DNA of 33,135 bases from Pyrinomonadaceae bacterium (GTDB lineage: Bacteria > Acidobacteriota > Blastocatellia > Pyrinomonadales > Pyrinomonadaceae): NCBI GenBank assembly GCA_014534425.1, contig JACVRN010000046.1, forward strand, positions 1 through 33,135. The letters run 5' to 3'. Below the pieces are notes generated by a model. The model saw nothing but the letters and a program-made list of their open reading frames with translations. It was not told the DNA's origin and ran no database searches. Position 1 is the first letter of the stretch; each line of letters begins with the position of its first letter. The position numbers were made by a program, and so were the translations under genes. Of the stretch, positions 8,495 through 16,078 are shown piece by piece.

Positions 8495-9817
8495 TTATTG
8501 CGGGAAGAGATTCGGAAAGATGGTCGCGGTGATGAGCAGCAGCGAGAGGGCCGAGACGATGACGGTCGCAAGCCAGGCCACTGTGTTGAGAAAGCGGCTG
8601 TTGCGATGCTCGCCCATAAGCTCTTTGTTGTTTACCAGGCGCAGGACGGCTATCAGTATGACGGGCAGGAGCAGGCCGTTGATGACCTGTGTGACCAGCA
8701 GGACGCGAATCAGTGGAAGGCCGGGAATCATGGCGACGAGCGCGCCCGTTGCGACCAGGAAGGTAAAGATGCCAAGGAAGATGGGCGCTTCACGAAAGCT
8801 GCGCGAGACGCCCTTCTCAAACCCTAAGGCTTCGCTGATGGAGTAAGCCGTCGCTAAGGGCAGCACGCCCGCCGCGAGCATAGAAGCGCCGAAGAGTCCT
8901 ATGGCAAAGAGCATGCGCGCGTAAGGCCCCGCCAATGGCTCAAGCGCACGGGCCGCCTCGGCAGCCGTCTCGATGCGTATGCCTAGCGGGTTGAGCGCGG
9001 CGGCTGTCGAGATGACGATGAAGAAGGCTATCAGGATGGCGAAGATTGTCCCCGCCCATACGTCCGCCCTCACCAGCTTGTAATCATCTGCGGTCATACC
9101 CTTTTCGACTATGCTCGATTGCACGTAGACCTGCATGTAGGGCGAGATGGTCGTGCCGACGAGCGCTACGAAGGTGAAGATGTAGGCCGGATGGAAGCTG
9201 AAGCTTGGCCGCACAATCTCTCTGGCGACTTCTCCCCACGCGGGGCGGGCCAGAAAGGCCGAGACGATGTAGCCCAAAAATACCAGCGACATGATGAGAA
9301 AGATTCTCTCCACGCGTTTATACGAGCCTTTGACGACGAGCCACCAGACGAGTCCCGCCGCCAGTGGCACGGAGACGAAGCGCGGGACATTGAAGAGTTC
9401 CGTCGCGGCGGCTATGCCTACGAACTCCGAGACCGTGACGCCGCCGTTGGCTATCAGAAGCGCGAGCATCACGAGCGCAGTCCAGCGCACGCCGAAGCGC
9501 TCGCGTATCAAATCCGCAAGTCCCTTGCCCGTGACCGCGCCCATGCGAGCGCACATCTCCTGAATAATGCCCAGGCTGATGGTGATGGGAATTAAGACCC
9601 AGAGAAGAGTGTAGCCGTGGTCTGCGCCTACGGTCGCGTAAGTTGCTATGCCGCCCGCGTCATTGCCAGCGTTGGCCGCGACCATCCCTGGGCCAAGGAT
9701 GGCAAGGTACGCGATTAGCCCTCTGCGCTCTCTGAAGGTTCGGCGCACACCCGAAGCGCCGCGCCGCAACAGACGACGCGTCCTTGCGCCTCTCACAACT
9801 GCGCCTGACTCGGACAT
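8495..9817 (-). CDS. Divergent Nramp (SLC11) family metal transporter, probably not Mn/Fe-selective
   Basis: Inner-membrane transporter, 440 residues, about 11 helices, with Nramp landmarks GPGMVAANAGNDAGGIATY in helix 1 and ANGGVTVSEFVGIAAATEL. The metal site departs from canonical Nramps. Helix-1 DPGN reads DAGG (Asp53 kept, Asn lost). The helix-6 MPHN motif reads SPYM (225-228), so the Met that favours transition metals and the His are both gone. Loss of this Met is known to open Nramps to Ca2+ or Mg2+. The adjacent upstream gene is a soluble MgtE-N/CBS protein, which supports Mg2+ or another divalent hard cation. The first 30 residues form an Arg-rich cytoplasmic tail. Confidence 0.92.
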   Translation of the reverse strand: MSESGAVVRGARTRRLLRRGASGVRRTFRERRGLIAYLAILGPGMVAANAGNDAGGIATYATVGADHGYTLLWVLIPITISLGIIQEMCARMGAVTGKGLADLIRERFGVRWTALVMLALLIANGGVTVSEFVGIAAATELFNVPRFVSVPLAAGLVWWLVVKGSYKRVERIFLIMSLVFLGYIVSAFLARPAWGEVAREIVRPSFSFHPAYIFTFVALVGTTISPYMQVYVQSSIVEKGMTADDYKLVRADVWAGTIFAILIAFFIVISTAAALNPLGIRIETAAEAARALEPLAGPYARMLFAIGLFGASMLAAGVLPLATAYSISEALGFEKGVSRSFREAPIFLGIFTFLVATGALVAMIPGLPLIRVLLVTQVINGLLLPVILIAVLRLVNNKELMGEHRNSRFLNTVAWLATVIVSALSLLLITATIFPNLFPQ

Positions 9818-9932
9818 AATCTGGAGGGTCTCCTGCGTTCATACGAGCAGTAAAGGATTCTATAAATGTTTCAGACCGAAGACGCATACTAACACAATTC
9901 CCTGAAACCGATTTAAAGCTAAGAAGAGAATT

Positions 9933-9951
9933 AACAGGATGGACAGGATAA
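9933..9951 (+). repeat. Interspersed repeat copy 1 (AACAGGATGGACAGGATAA)
   Basis: A 19-bp copy of the motif also present, inverted, at 16060-16078 and 25576-25594. It lies in the 148-bp gap between the MgtE-N/CBS gene and the Nramp gene. Identity with the 16060 copy extends four more bases (AATT) on one side. Confidence 0.8.
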
Positions 9952-9965
9952 TAAAGAGTCATTCG

Positions 9966-11207
9966 CTATCCGAACAATCTGGGCAGTCTATGCCGCCAGC
10001 CCTTCGGCACTAATATCTCCATCGCGTCGTCAACCGTGATGATGCCGAGGATGTCATCTTCGTCGTCAACGACGGGCAGGGCCAGGAGATTGTATTCGGC
10101 CATCTTCTGCGCGACCTCGCGTGCGTTGTCGTCAGGGTGCGCCTTTTGAAAATCGTAGCGCATGACATCTTCGAGGGGCACGCCGGGGTCTGCGAGGATA
10201 AGGCTGCGTAGGGCTATGACGCCGGAGAGCTTCCATGAGCCTTCCTGTTCCACCACGTAGAGGTAGTAAATCATGTTCGGCGTTTCGGCCATCTCGCGCA
10301 GTCGCGCGAGCGCTTCGCCGACGGTGAGCGAGCGCGGCAGCGTCACGAACTCCGTAGTCATCAATCCGCCCGCAGTGTCGTCTTCGTAAGGAAGAAGCTC
10401 TGCCACGTCCGCCTGCTCTTCGCCTTCCATACGGTTGAGCAGGTCTTCGGCCTTCTCTTCGGGCAGGTCGCCTAAAACGTCCGCCGCTTCGTCCGGCGAC
10501 ATCCATTCCAGAATGTCCGCCGCGCGCTCTTCGTCCATATCGCTGATGATGCGCGCCTGGTGCTCTGCGGGCATCTCTTCCAGGGTCTCGGCAGCCGTCT
10601 CGTCGTCTAGTCCTTCAATAATCTCCGCGCCCTGATGATAAGAGAGCGATTCTGCGAGGCGCGCAATCTCTACCGGGTGAAGGCGAGCCAGCTTGTCGCT
10701 AGAAGATTTCAACTGCACAGTGGCCGCGTCTGTCGCAAGGTATCCCACGTCTGCCCAATCAAGCACTTCGACGGGGCGGCGGCTTCCAGTGAAGCCCTGC
10801 GGAAGAAGACGACGCCAGAGGCCCTGAAGGGAAACGTCCGCGCCCGTCACGCGCCATTCGCCTGCGGCCTCTATCAACTGCACGTCGTTGACGCGCACTA
10901 CGCGCTTGCCGTCCACGTCAATCAACTGCTTGTCCAAAACGTCTCGCGCCAGCAGCACTTCCGATTCGCGCCGCACGAATGGCCGCAAGTCAAGAATGTC
11001 TGAGTTGAGACGCGCGCCCTGCTCCCCGAACTCCGCCACGCGCCAGCGCGAGAGAAAGAAGTCGCGGCGGCGATAGCGCGCTACAAAGCCCGTCACAGGC
11101 GGGTGCTCGCCCTCGCCCAAACGCACAATCACATCCTTAATCGTCGCCACACGCTCCCCCTCCATGTCGCGTATAGGACGACCCAAAACTTGCGATAGAT
11201 ACAGCAT
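9966..11207 (-). CDS. Soluble PRC-barrel / MgtE-N / CBS-pair protein, likely Mg2+ sensor
   Basis: A 413-residue cytoplasmic protein. A PRC-barrel-like segment (about 1-75, LSQVLGRPIRDMEGERVATI) is followed by a second one (about 85-160). A superhelical MgtE N domain (about 175-275) shows the hallmark acidic repeats LEEMPAEHQARIISDMDEE and DEAADVLGDLPEEKAEDLLN, then AGGLMTTEFVTLP. Two CBS domains follow (about 285-400, ending GIITVDDAMEIL). The MgtE channel domain is missing, so it is not itself a transporter. In MgtE these cytosolic domains sense Mg2+. Placement upstream of the divergent Nramp gene, same strand, suggests it gates or regulates that transporter. Confidence 0.92.
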   Translation of the reverse strand: MLYLSQVLGRPIRDMEGERVATIKDVIVRLGEGEHPPVTGFVARYRRRDFFLSRWRVAEFGEQGARLNSDILDLRPFVRRESEVLLARDVLDKQLIDVDGKRVVRVNDVQLIEAAGEWRVTGADVSLQGLWRRLLPQGFTGSRRPVEVLDWADVGYLATDAATVQLKSSSDKLARLHPVEIARLAESLSYHQGAEIIEGLDDETAAETLEEMPAEHQARIISDMDEERAADILEWMSPDEAADVLGDLPEEKAEDLLNRMEGEEQADVAELLPYEDDTAGGLMTTEFVTLPRSLTVGEALARLREMAETPNMIYYLYVVEQEGSWKLSGVIALRSLILADPGVPLEDVMRYDFQKAHPDDNAREVAQKMAEYNLLALPVVDDEDDILGIITVDDAMEILVPKGWRHRLPRLFG

Positions 11208-11277
11208 GACTCAAGAATAAGGGGAAACGCGCAAAAGGTGAAAGGCAAAATATATCGCCAGAGTCCTAATTTACGAT

Positions 11278-11424
11278 GAGATAAGCGATTTTTACCTGGA
11301 TATGGTCGTTTCAAACGCTGATATGACCGATTTTCACAGTGATATGGTCGATTTTGACGGTGATATGGTGGTTTAGAATTCTGCAAAAGGCGCTTTTGAC
11401 AGTGATTTAGCGGTAAATAGTGGG
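11278..11424. repeat. Seven degenerate tandem 21-bp repeats upstream of the MgtE-N/CBS gene
   Basis: Units start at 11278, 11299, 11320, 11341, 11362, 11383 and 11404, exactly 21 bp apart. The best copies (11320-11361) begin GATATG(G/A)(T/C)CGATTTT; flanking copies decay. The spacing equals two turns of B-DNA, so any bound protein would line up on one face. The array lies 70-220 bp upstream of the MgtE-N/CBS start and fills most of the 309-bp gap to the LEA-like gene. The period is also a multiple of three, so part of it is open on the minus strand as a seven-residue peptide repeat, which I regard as incidental. Confidence 0.75.
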
Positions 11425-11441
11425 ATTTAGTCGGAAAGAAG

Positions 11442-11479
11442 CGGGGCGCAACGGTGTTTTGCTCTCGCGGTGCGCCCCG
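11442..11479 (-). terminator. Hairpin downstream of the LEA-like gene
   Basis: CGGGGCGCA (11442-11450) pairs with TGCGCCCCG (11471-11479). It lies about 40 bases past the stop of the LEA-like gene, and on the minus strand it is followed by CTTCTTTCC. It is probably a weak terminator that separates this gene from the 21-bp array. Confidence 0.55.
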
Positions 11480-11516
11480 TTTATGGCTTTCTGGTTGTGC
11501 TTCAGGCGGTTAATCG

Positions 11517-12029
11517 TTAGTGGAAGATTCTCCTGAAAGTCCTGCTTAGCCAGTTGCCGGACTTTTTGGCGGCTTTGGCCGTCTGGTCTTTGGCGTCTTC
11601 GGCCTTGTCGCCGACTTCCGCGCCCACAGTTTTAGCTTTTCCGCCCGCATCCTCTATTTTATCTGCGGCACCTTCGCCGACGGCCACAGCCGTCCCGCCT
11701 GCGACCTTAGCGCCTTTTGCGGCCTTATCCTTGGCATCTTCGGCCTTGTCGCCGACCTCCATGGTCGCGCTCTTGGCTTTGCCGCCCACGTCTTCGGCCT
11801 TGTCCGCAGCCGTGGAAGCTACCTTTTTCGTCTCTTTTCCGGCAGCCTTAACGCCACTGGCCGTCTTGTCTTTTACATCCTCAGCCTTATCGCCGACCTC
11901 TGTGGTAGCGGCCTTGGCTTTATCCCCCGCGTCTTGTCCTGAACTGCTCTGCTGCTGCGCCTGAGCCATAGTCCCGATTGCAAATGCAAAAGAGAACAAC
12001 AGGACACAAAGTAACCTGCGAATATGCAT
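11517..12029 (-). CDS. Secreted LEA-like repeat protein
   Basis: A 170-residue exported protein. The signal peptide is MHIRRLLCVLLFSFAFAIG with cleavage after MAQA. The mature part is almost only Ala, Lys, Asp, Glu, Gly, Thr and Val. It is built from 47-residue repeats: EVGDKAED recurs at residues 44, 91 and 138, and between copies runs [G/D]KAK and AGxK-type stretches. Such 11-mer-like amphipathic KAED patterns are typical of group-3 LEA and similar hydrophilic stress proteins that fold into helices on drying or membrane contact. The last eleven residues (WLSRTFRRIFH) are cationic and aromatic, a possible membrane anchor. The start has a strong SD (AGGAGGGGGGA). Function is inferred from composition only. 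Confidence 0.85.
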   Translation of the reverse strand: MHIRRLLCVLLFSFAFAIGTMAQAQQQSSSGQDAGDKAKAATTEVGDKAEDVKDKTASGVKAAGKETKKVASTAADKAEDVGGKAKSATMEVGDKAEDAKDKAAKGAKVAGGTAVAVGEGAADKIEDAGGKAKTVGAEVGDKAEDAKDQTAKAAKKSGNWLSRTFRRIFH

Positions 12030-12318
12030 GAAAGAAATCCCCCCTCCTCTGTACTAAAATGAGCCTTTTCTCACCCTCTGTAACCCTCTGCCAGCAAGTA
12101 AAATGCCATTTATCTTGAAAGGGATAGAGGATGCTGGTAAGCTTAGAAATCGGGGCAAATATAGGGCTAAATCGGCGCAACCGTAAGCGCCTTGGGTGCA
12201 TCTTATTTCCGATGCTTTGAGATTGGCAAAGCAGTTAATTGGCCCCTTCAATTAAGAACTTTCCCATAATTTAGACAGGCTTTAGAGGAGAGAATCCGGC
12301 CTGTAGGAGATTCTGCCA

Positions 12319-12933
12319 ATGAGACGTGTTGTCCGCTTACCCTTTCGTATGCTTTTCGGAGCTATCATAACGACTCTCCTCCTTTCCGTTGCTTCCTTCG
12401 CCCAGACCACGCAGCAGGAAGGCTCCTTCTCCAACATCAAGATTAAAAACTTCGGCCAGATGGATGAGCGCTTCTATCGCGGAGCGCAGCCGAAGAAAGA
12501 AGAAGATTACGCGGCGCTCAAAGCGCTCGGCATCAAAACGGTCATTGACCTGCAAGAGAAGCCGAAGGATTACGAGAGACCTATGGTCGAAGCCCTGGGC
12601 ATGCGCTACGTCAACATCCCTATGGTTGACAAGGAGTATCCGAAGCAGGAGTGGGTTGATGCCTTCCTGAAGGTGGTCAACGACCCCGCGACCGGCAAGT
12701 TCTACGTGCACTGCGCGGGGGGGCGTCACCGCACGGGAGCGATGGGAGCGGTTTACCGCTACACGAAGTACGGCTGGAGCTACGACCAGGTTTATGCGGA
12801 GATGAAGAAGTTTGACTTCTACACTTCATGGGGCCACGGCGATTTTAAGACGTTCGTGCAAGACTACTGGCAGCAGATGCAGGCCACAAAGGGCGCTGCC
12901 ACAGCAGCTAAAACAGCTTCCGGCACGCGCTAA
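12319..12933 (+). CDS. Exported dual-specificity/tyrosine-phosphatase-like protein
   Basis: A 204-residue protein with a signal peptide (MRRVVRLPFRMLFGAIITT, cleavage after SFAQ). It carries a cysteine-phosphatase domain at about 40-185. The P-loop HCAGGRHRTG at 131-140 gives catalytic Cys132 and Arg138, and the upstream RFYRGAQP and GIKTVIDLQEKP are typical of atypical dual-specificity phosphatases. The general-acid Asp is probably in NIPMVDKEYP. Export to the periplasm is unusual for this fold and leaves its substrate open: phosphoprotein, inositol phosphate or polyphosphate. TAGGAGAT gives the ribosome site. The gene is divergent from the LEA-like gene across 289 bp in which I see no other gene, and it ends at a strong terminator. 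Confidence 0.93.
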   Translation: MRRVVRLPFRMLFGAIITTLLLSVASFAQTTQQEGSFSNIKIKNFGQMDERFYRGAQPKKEEDYAALKALGIKTVIDLQEKPKDYERPMVEALGMRYVNIPMVDKEYPKQEWVDAFLKVVNDPATGKFYVHCAGGRHRTGAMGAVYRYTKYGWSYDQVYAEMKKFDFYTSWGHGDFKTFVQDYWQQMQATKGAATAAKTASGTR

Positions 12934-12953
12934 AGCAACCATCTAATTTCACT

Positions 12954-12993
12954 AAAAAGCGACCGCACTTGAATTCAAGTGCGGTCGCTTTTT
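12954..12993. terminator. Bidirectional intrinsic terminator, perfect 40-bp palindrome
   Basis: AAAAAGCGACCGCACTTGAA is followed directly by its reverse complement and one more T. It forms a GC-rich stem with an A-run before and a T-run after, so it works on both strands. It sits between the convergent phosphatase and DUF4956 genes. Confidence 0.93.
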
Positions 12994-13013
12994 TATGTTC
13001 TCAAACTATAGCT

Positions 13014-13934
13014 TTACTGATAAGCGTTGTTAGACTTCTGCTGGCTCCACTCTATGGTGTCTATGTTGGCCTGGTCGGAAGAGAGAATTTCGTCGCTCAG
13101 TATGTCGGTGCTGACCAGTGGATTCATCTCTACGCAGAAGACAATCTCGCCCAAGGGGTCGTCGGCGTCCTCTCTGTTAAGCGTCCTCAACTCGGAACTG
13201 AAATCGTGCTGCCTGAGTATGCCTTTGATAATCGTGTGAGTCTCCACCAGGTTCCGCGTCTTGACCTTCAACTCCATAGTCCTTGAGATCATCTCCTGCT
13301 CTCTGTACTCAAGCGCCCAGAGTAGTATCAAAACGAAGAGGCTCAGGATGGCTGCGAGTTCCCAACGCCCGACGCCGGTTGCGAGGCCGACCGCTAGACT
13401 CACGAGCAGCACTGTAATCTCTTTGGGGTCGCGTATGTTGGTGCGGAAGCGCACGAGCGAGACCGCCGCGAAGATACCGAAGGCACGCGCGGCGTTATCG
13501 CCCACGACCATCATCAGCGCCGAAGCGACTACGGATAAAAGTATCTGCGTCTGCGCCACGAAGAGGTTGCGCTTGAAGAGCACTGCGAACTTGCGCGGGC
13601 GAAACGCGAGCATGGAAGTCAAAAGCGCCGCGAGCGTGAGCCTGACCATCACGCGCAGCAGCACGGTCGTCCAGCTATCCGAGTGAGAAGGGTCTGCGCT
13701 TGCGCCGGGGCCGAAAATCTCCGTGAAGAACGAGCCGCCGTTACTGCGCCTGCCGTTCGTCTGAGTCTGCGCGTTGTCAGCCGTCACGGATGGCTGAGGC
13801 GTGGCGGCGGCGGTCGTTTCAACCGTGCTCGTCGTCGTATTAGCTCCGGGCCTGCTGCCGAACAGGAAATAAGCGCCAAGCGCGCTCACGACGAAGACGA
13901 CCAGAATGATGAATAATACCTTTGCGTTGTTCAT
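13014..13934 (-). CDS. DUF4956 integral membrane protein
   Basis: A 306-residue inner-membrane protein. It has an N-terminal helix (about 6-27), a Thr/Asn-rich low-complexity periplasmic linker (about 30-85), then the DUF4956 core at about 90-215. The core holds four helices and the signature ARAFGIFAAVSLVRFRTNIR, followed by DPKEITVLLVSLAVGLATG. A cytoplasmic C-terminal domain of about 90 residues follows. The biochemical role is unknown; from memory, DUF4956 genes are often found beside VTC-type polyphosphate polymerase and CotH-kinase genes. Here it lies 6 nt after the second of two secreted kinase-like paralogues, so it is the third gene of that operon. Confidence 0.9.
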   Translation of the reverse strand: MNNAKVLFIILVVFVVSALGAYFLFGSRPGANTTTSTVETTAAATPQPSVTADNAQTQTNGRRSNGGSFFTEIFGPGASADPSHSDSWTTVLLRVMVRLTLAALLTSMLAFRPRKFAVLFKRNLFVAQTQILLSVVASALMMVVGDNAARAFGIFAAVSLVRFRTNIRDPKEITVLLVSLAVGLATGVGRWELAAILSLFVLILLWALEYREQEMISRTMELKVKTRNLVETHTIIKGILRQHDFSSELRTLNREDADDPLGEIVFCVEMNPLVSTDILSDEILSSDQANIDTIEWSQQKSNNAYQ

Positions 13935-13940
13935 ACTTTT

Positions 13941-14963
13941 TCACTCGCGTTCTTCAGAGAGAGAAGCGATGCCCGGCTCTGGAAGATTTACCAGCTCATT
14001 TATTCTACGACGGACGGCTGCCGTCAGCATACTCACCTTCGACGGGCTGTAGTTGGCTGCGCGAAAGGCGTCGGCTATCTGCCGGTCGCTCAATCTGGAC
14101 AGAAGATTCGCCACCCACTTTGCGTCCTCAAGCCTTATGTTCTTGAAGAGGCCGCGATTCTTTCCGCCGTAGCGGAAGGCCACGCGGTTGCCTTTGACTT
14201 TATCTATGAAGCTGGCCTTGGCGTAATCTTTAGGGTTGTTGCGGCTGCGCGTGATGCGCCAGAAGAAGGGAAGGCGGCCCGTCTTGCCGAACGTTGCGCC
14301 GAGGTCGCTGATGACGTGCTGCGATTCGCCTATCCCGCGATTCGGCACAAAGAGAATGACGTTGTTGGAATCCTTTATGTCCCAGTTATTGAGAAGGCCC
14401 ATCATCACTATCAAGCCCTGTAGCTCGCGTGTGCCGACGAAAGGATTCCGCTTCCACTTCCACTCGCCGCCGCGCACGACCGCCTCCGGCCTCGCCTCAA
14501 AGCGCACGTTGCTGAAACCCTGCCCCTCGCAGCGCTCAACTTTTTTCCGTGGTGCCGGAGCGCCTTTGATGTGAACGCAGGGCACAAGGTAGTTAATCTC
14601 TGTCGGATAACCTATGGCCCAGAGCAGGCGCACGGCTGCGGTCTCGCTCTGAGCCTCTTTACCAAGCTTCGCAACCCACTCCTGCCCGCTCCCGTCTTTG
14701 ACACGAAACTTGGGCGAGTAGCCGCCCTTCTCAGCCTTGATAAAAGTAACTTCGCTCAAGTCCGGTTTCATCACTTCGCCGCCCGGCCCAAGGAAAAGGT
14801 CTCGCGCCGAAATGTTGCCTGGGTCTTTCCAGAGAACGGGCCGTCCGACCGGCACAACCTTCTTACCCTTTCGCTTTCCCTGCGCGAAGGCCGCGTGTGA
14901 AAAGGTAAAGAGCAGAGCGCACGCTAAGATAATCAGCGCGGCAAAATTCTTCTGTCTACGCAT
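13941..14963 (-). CDS. Secreted kinase-like protein, paralogue B
   Basis: A 340-residue exported protein (signal peptide MRRQKNFAALIILACALLFT, cleavage after AFAQ). I prefer the start at 14963, which has AGAGGGGA nine bases upstream. A frame from 14990 adds nine residues and overlaps the previous gene by ATGA. Numbering from 14990, it shows EWVAKLG (Lys108), SETAAVRLLW (Glu116), NNWDIKDSNN (Asp204, Lys206, Asn209) and SDLGATFG (Asp229). The order and type match the VAIK lysine, alpha-C glutamate, DxKxxN loop and DFG motif of kinase or HipA-like folds. No annotated family is recognised with certainty. The paralogue is the next gene upstream and keeps every one of these residues. Confidence 0.85.
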   Translation of the reverse strand: MRRQKNFAALIILACALLFTFSHAAFAQGKRKGKKVVPVGRPVLWKDPGNISARDLFLGPGGEVMKPDLSEVTFIKAEKGGYSPKFRVKDGSGQEWVAKLGKEAQSETAAVRLLWAIGYPTEINYLVPCVHIKGAPAPRKKVERCEGQGFSNVRFEARPEAVVRGGEWKWKRNPFVGTRELQGLIVMMGLLNNWDIKDSNNVILFVPNRGIGESQHVISDLGATFGKTGRLPFFWRITRSRNNPKDYAKASFIDKVKGNRVAFRYGGKNRGLFKNIRLEDAKWVANLLSRLSDRQIADAFRAANYSPSKVSMLTAAVRRRINELVNLPEPGIASLSEERE

Positions 14964-14986
14964 TTCTATAACTTCCCCTCTAGTAA

Positions 14987-15991
14987 TCATCGCCCGCCGA
15001 ATGTCAGGCTGTTTAGCTGGCTAATCCTCTGGCGCACGGCACCGGCCAGCATCTGCACTTCTTCCGCCGAGAAGTTTCCTGCGCGGAAGGCATCTTCTAT
15101 CTGCTTGTCCGAGAGCTTTGCGAGCAGGCCGCCTATCCACTTGGCGTCCTCGACCGTGATGTTGTCCATCAGCCCCTTGTTCTTGCCGCCGTAATTGAGT
15201 TTCACAAGGTTGCCCTGAACGCCCGTGACGAACTTAGCCTTGGCGTAATCCTTCGGCGCGTTGCGGCTGCGCGAAAGGAAGCTGCCCGTCTTGCCGAAGG
15301 TCGCGCCCAGGTCGCTCAAGATGTACTGCAACTCGTCCTGACCGCCCGTGATGCTCGACGGGACATAAATCACCTTGTTGTTGGCGTCCTTCAAGTCCCA
15401 GTTGTTGATGAGAGCCATCATCACAATCAAGCCCTTAAGCTCTTTCGTCCCGACGAAGGGATTGTTCGCCCACATCCATTCGTTGAGGCGCTTAATGCCT
15501 TCGGGCCTGGCTTCAAAGCGCGCGTTGGCGAAGCCCTGGCCCTCGCACCTGGGAACATTCTTGGCGGGCGTAGCAGGCGCGCCGTTGACCTTGACGCAGG
15601 GGAAGAGGTAGTGAATCTCCGTCATGTAGCCCACGGCCCAGAGCAGACGAGAGGCGGCAGTTTCGGGCTGTGATTCTTTGCCAAGCTTGACCACCCATTC
15701 GCGGCCCGCGCTGTCCCGCACGCGCATCCCGTAAGAGAAGCCCGTCGCATCCTCTTTGAGAAAGGTCAGGTTGTTGAGGTCGGGCTTCATCTCTTCGCCG
15801 CCGGGGCCAATAAGCAGGTCGCGCGAGCTTATGTCGCCGGGGTCTTTCCACAGAACGGGCGTGCCCGTGGGCTGCGGCTTATCATTATCCTTTGATTTCT
15901 CTTGCGCCAGCGACGCAGAAGAAAAGAGACCAAATAAGAGCAGCCATGCTACTACGGCGAGCGCTGCATGATATTTGATTCGTGGCATCAT
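14987..15991 (-). CDS. Secreted kinase-like protein, paralogue A
   Basis: A 334-residue exported protein (signal peptide to about residue 30, SLAQ). Start at 15991 (or 15988) behind GGAGGAGATGA. It opens with PVLWKDPGDISSRDLLIGPGG, a block shared with paralogue B. Then come EWVVKLG (Lys102), ETAASRLLW (Glu110), a Cys-containing hinge-like region (FPCVKV, RCEGQGF), NNWDLKDANN (Asp199, Lys201, Asn204) and SDLGATFGKTG (Asp227). The C-terminal 60 residues form a helical tail (EDAKWIGGLLAKLSDKQI). I infer an atypical kinase or phosphotransferase fold working outside the cytoplasm. The identity of family and substrate is open. First gene of the operon with paralogue B and DUF4956. Confidence 0.87.
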   Translation of the reverse strand: MMPRIKYHAALAVVAWLLLFGLFSSASLAQEKSKDNDKPQPTGTPVLWKDPGDISSRDLLIGPGGEEMKPDLNNLTFLKEDATGFSYGMRVRDSAGREWVVKLGKESQPETAASRLLWAVGYMTEIHYLFPCVKVNGAPATPAKNVPRCEGQGFANARFEARPEGIKRLNEWMWANNPFVGTKELKGLIVMMALINNWDLKDANNKVIYVPSSITGGQDELQYILSDLGATFGKTGSFLSRSRNAPKDYAKAKFVTGVQGNLVKLNYGGKNKGLMDNITVEDAKWIGGLLAKLSDKQIEDAFRAGNFSAEEVQMLAGAVRQRISQLNSLTFGGR

Positions 15992-16059
15992 TCATCTCCT
16001 CCAACATGTTCTTTTTATAGTGACCATTTATTTTAGAGCTTATAGTAATTGCTTTATCT

Positions 16060-16078
16060 TTATCCTGTCCATCCTGTT
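16060..16078 (-). repeat. Interspersed repeat copy 2
   Basis: Same 19-bp motif as at 9933-9951, opposite orientation. It overlaps the last bases of the S41 protease gene and supplies part of its stop codon, so insertion of the repeat may have set the protein's C-terminus. Confidence 0.8.

Noticed and set aside
11129-11386. Minus-strand frame with seven-residue peptide repeats (PYHRQNR-like)
   Set aside because: It is the translated 21-bp repeat array and runs into the start of the MgtE-N/CBS gene in another frame; no ribosome site.
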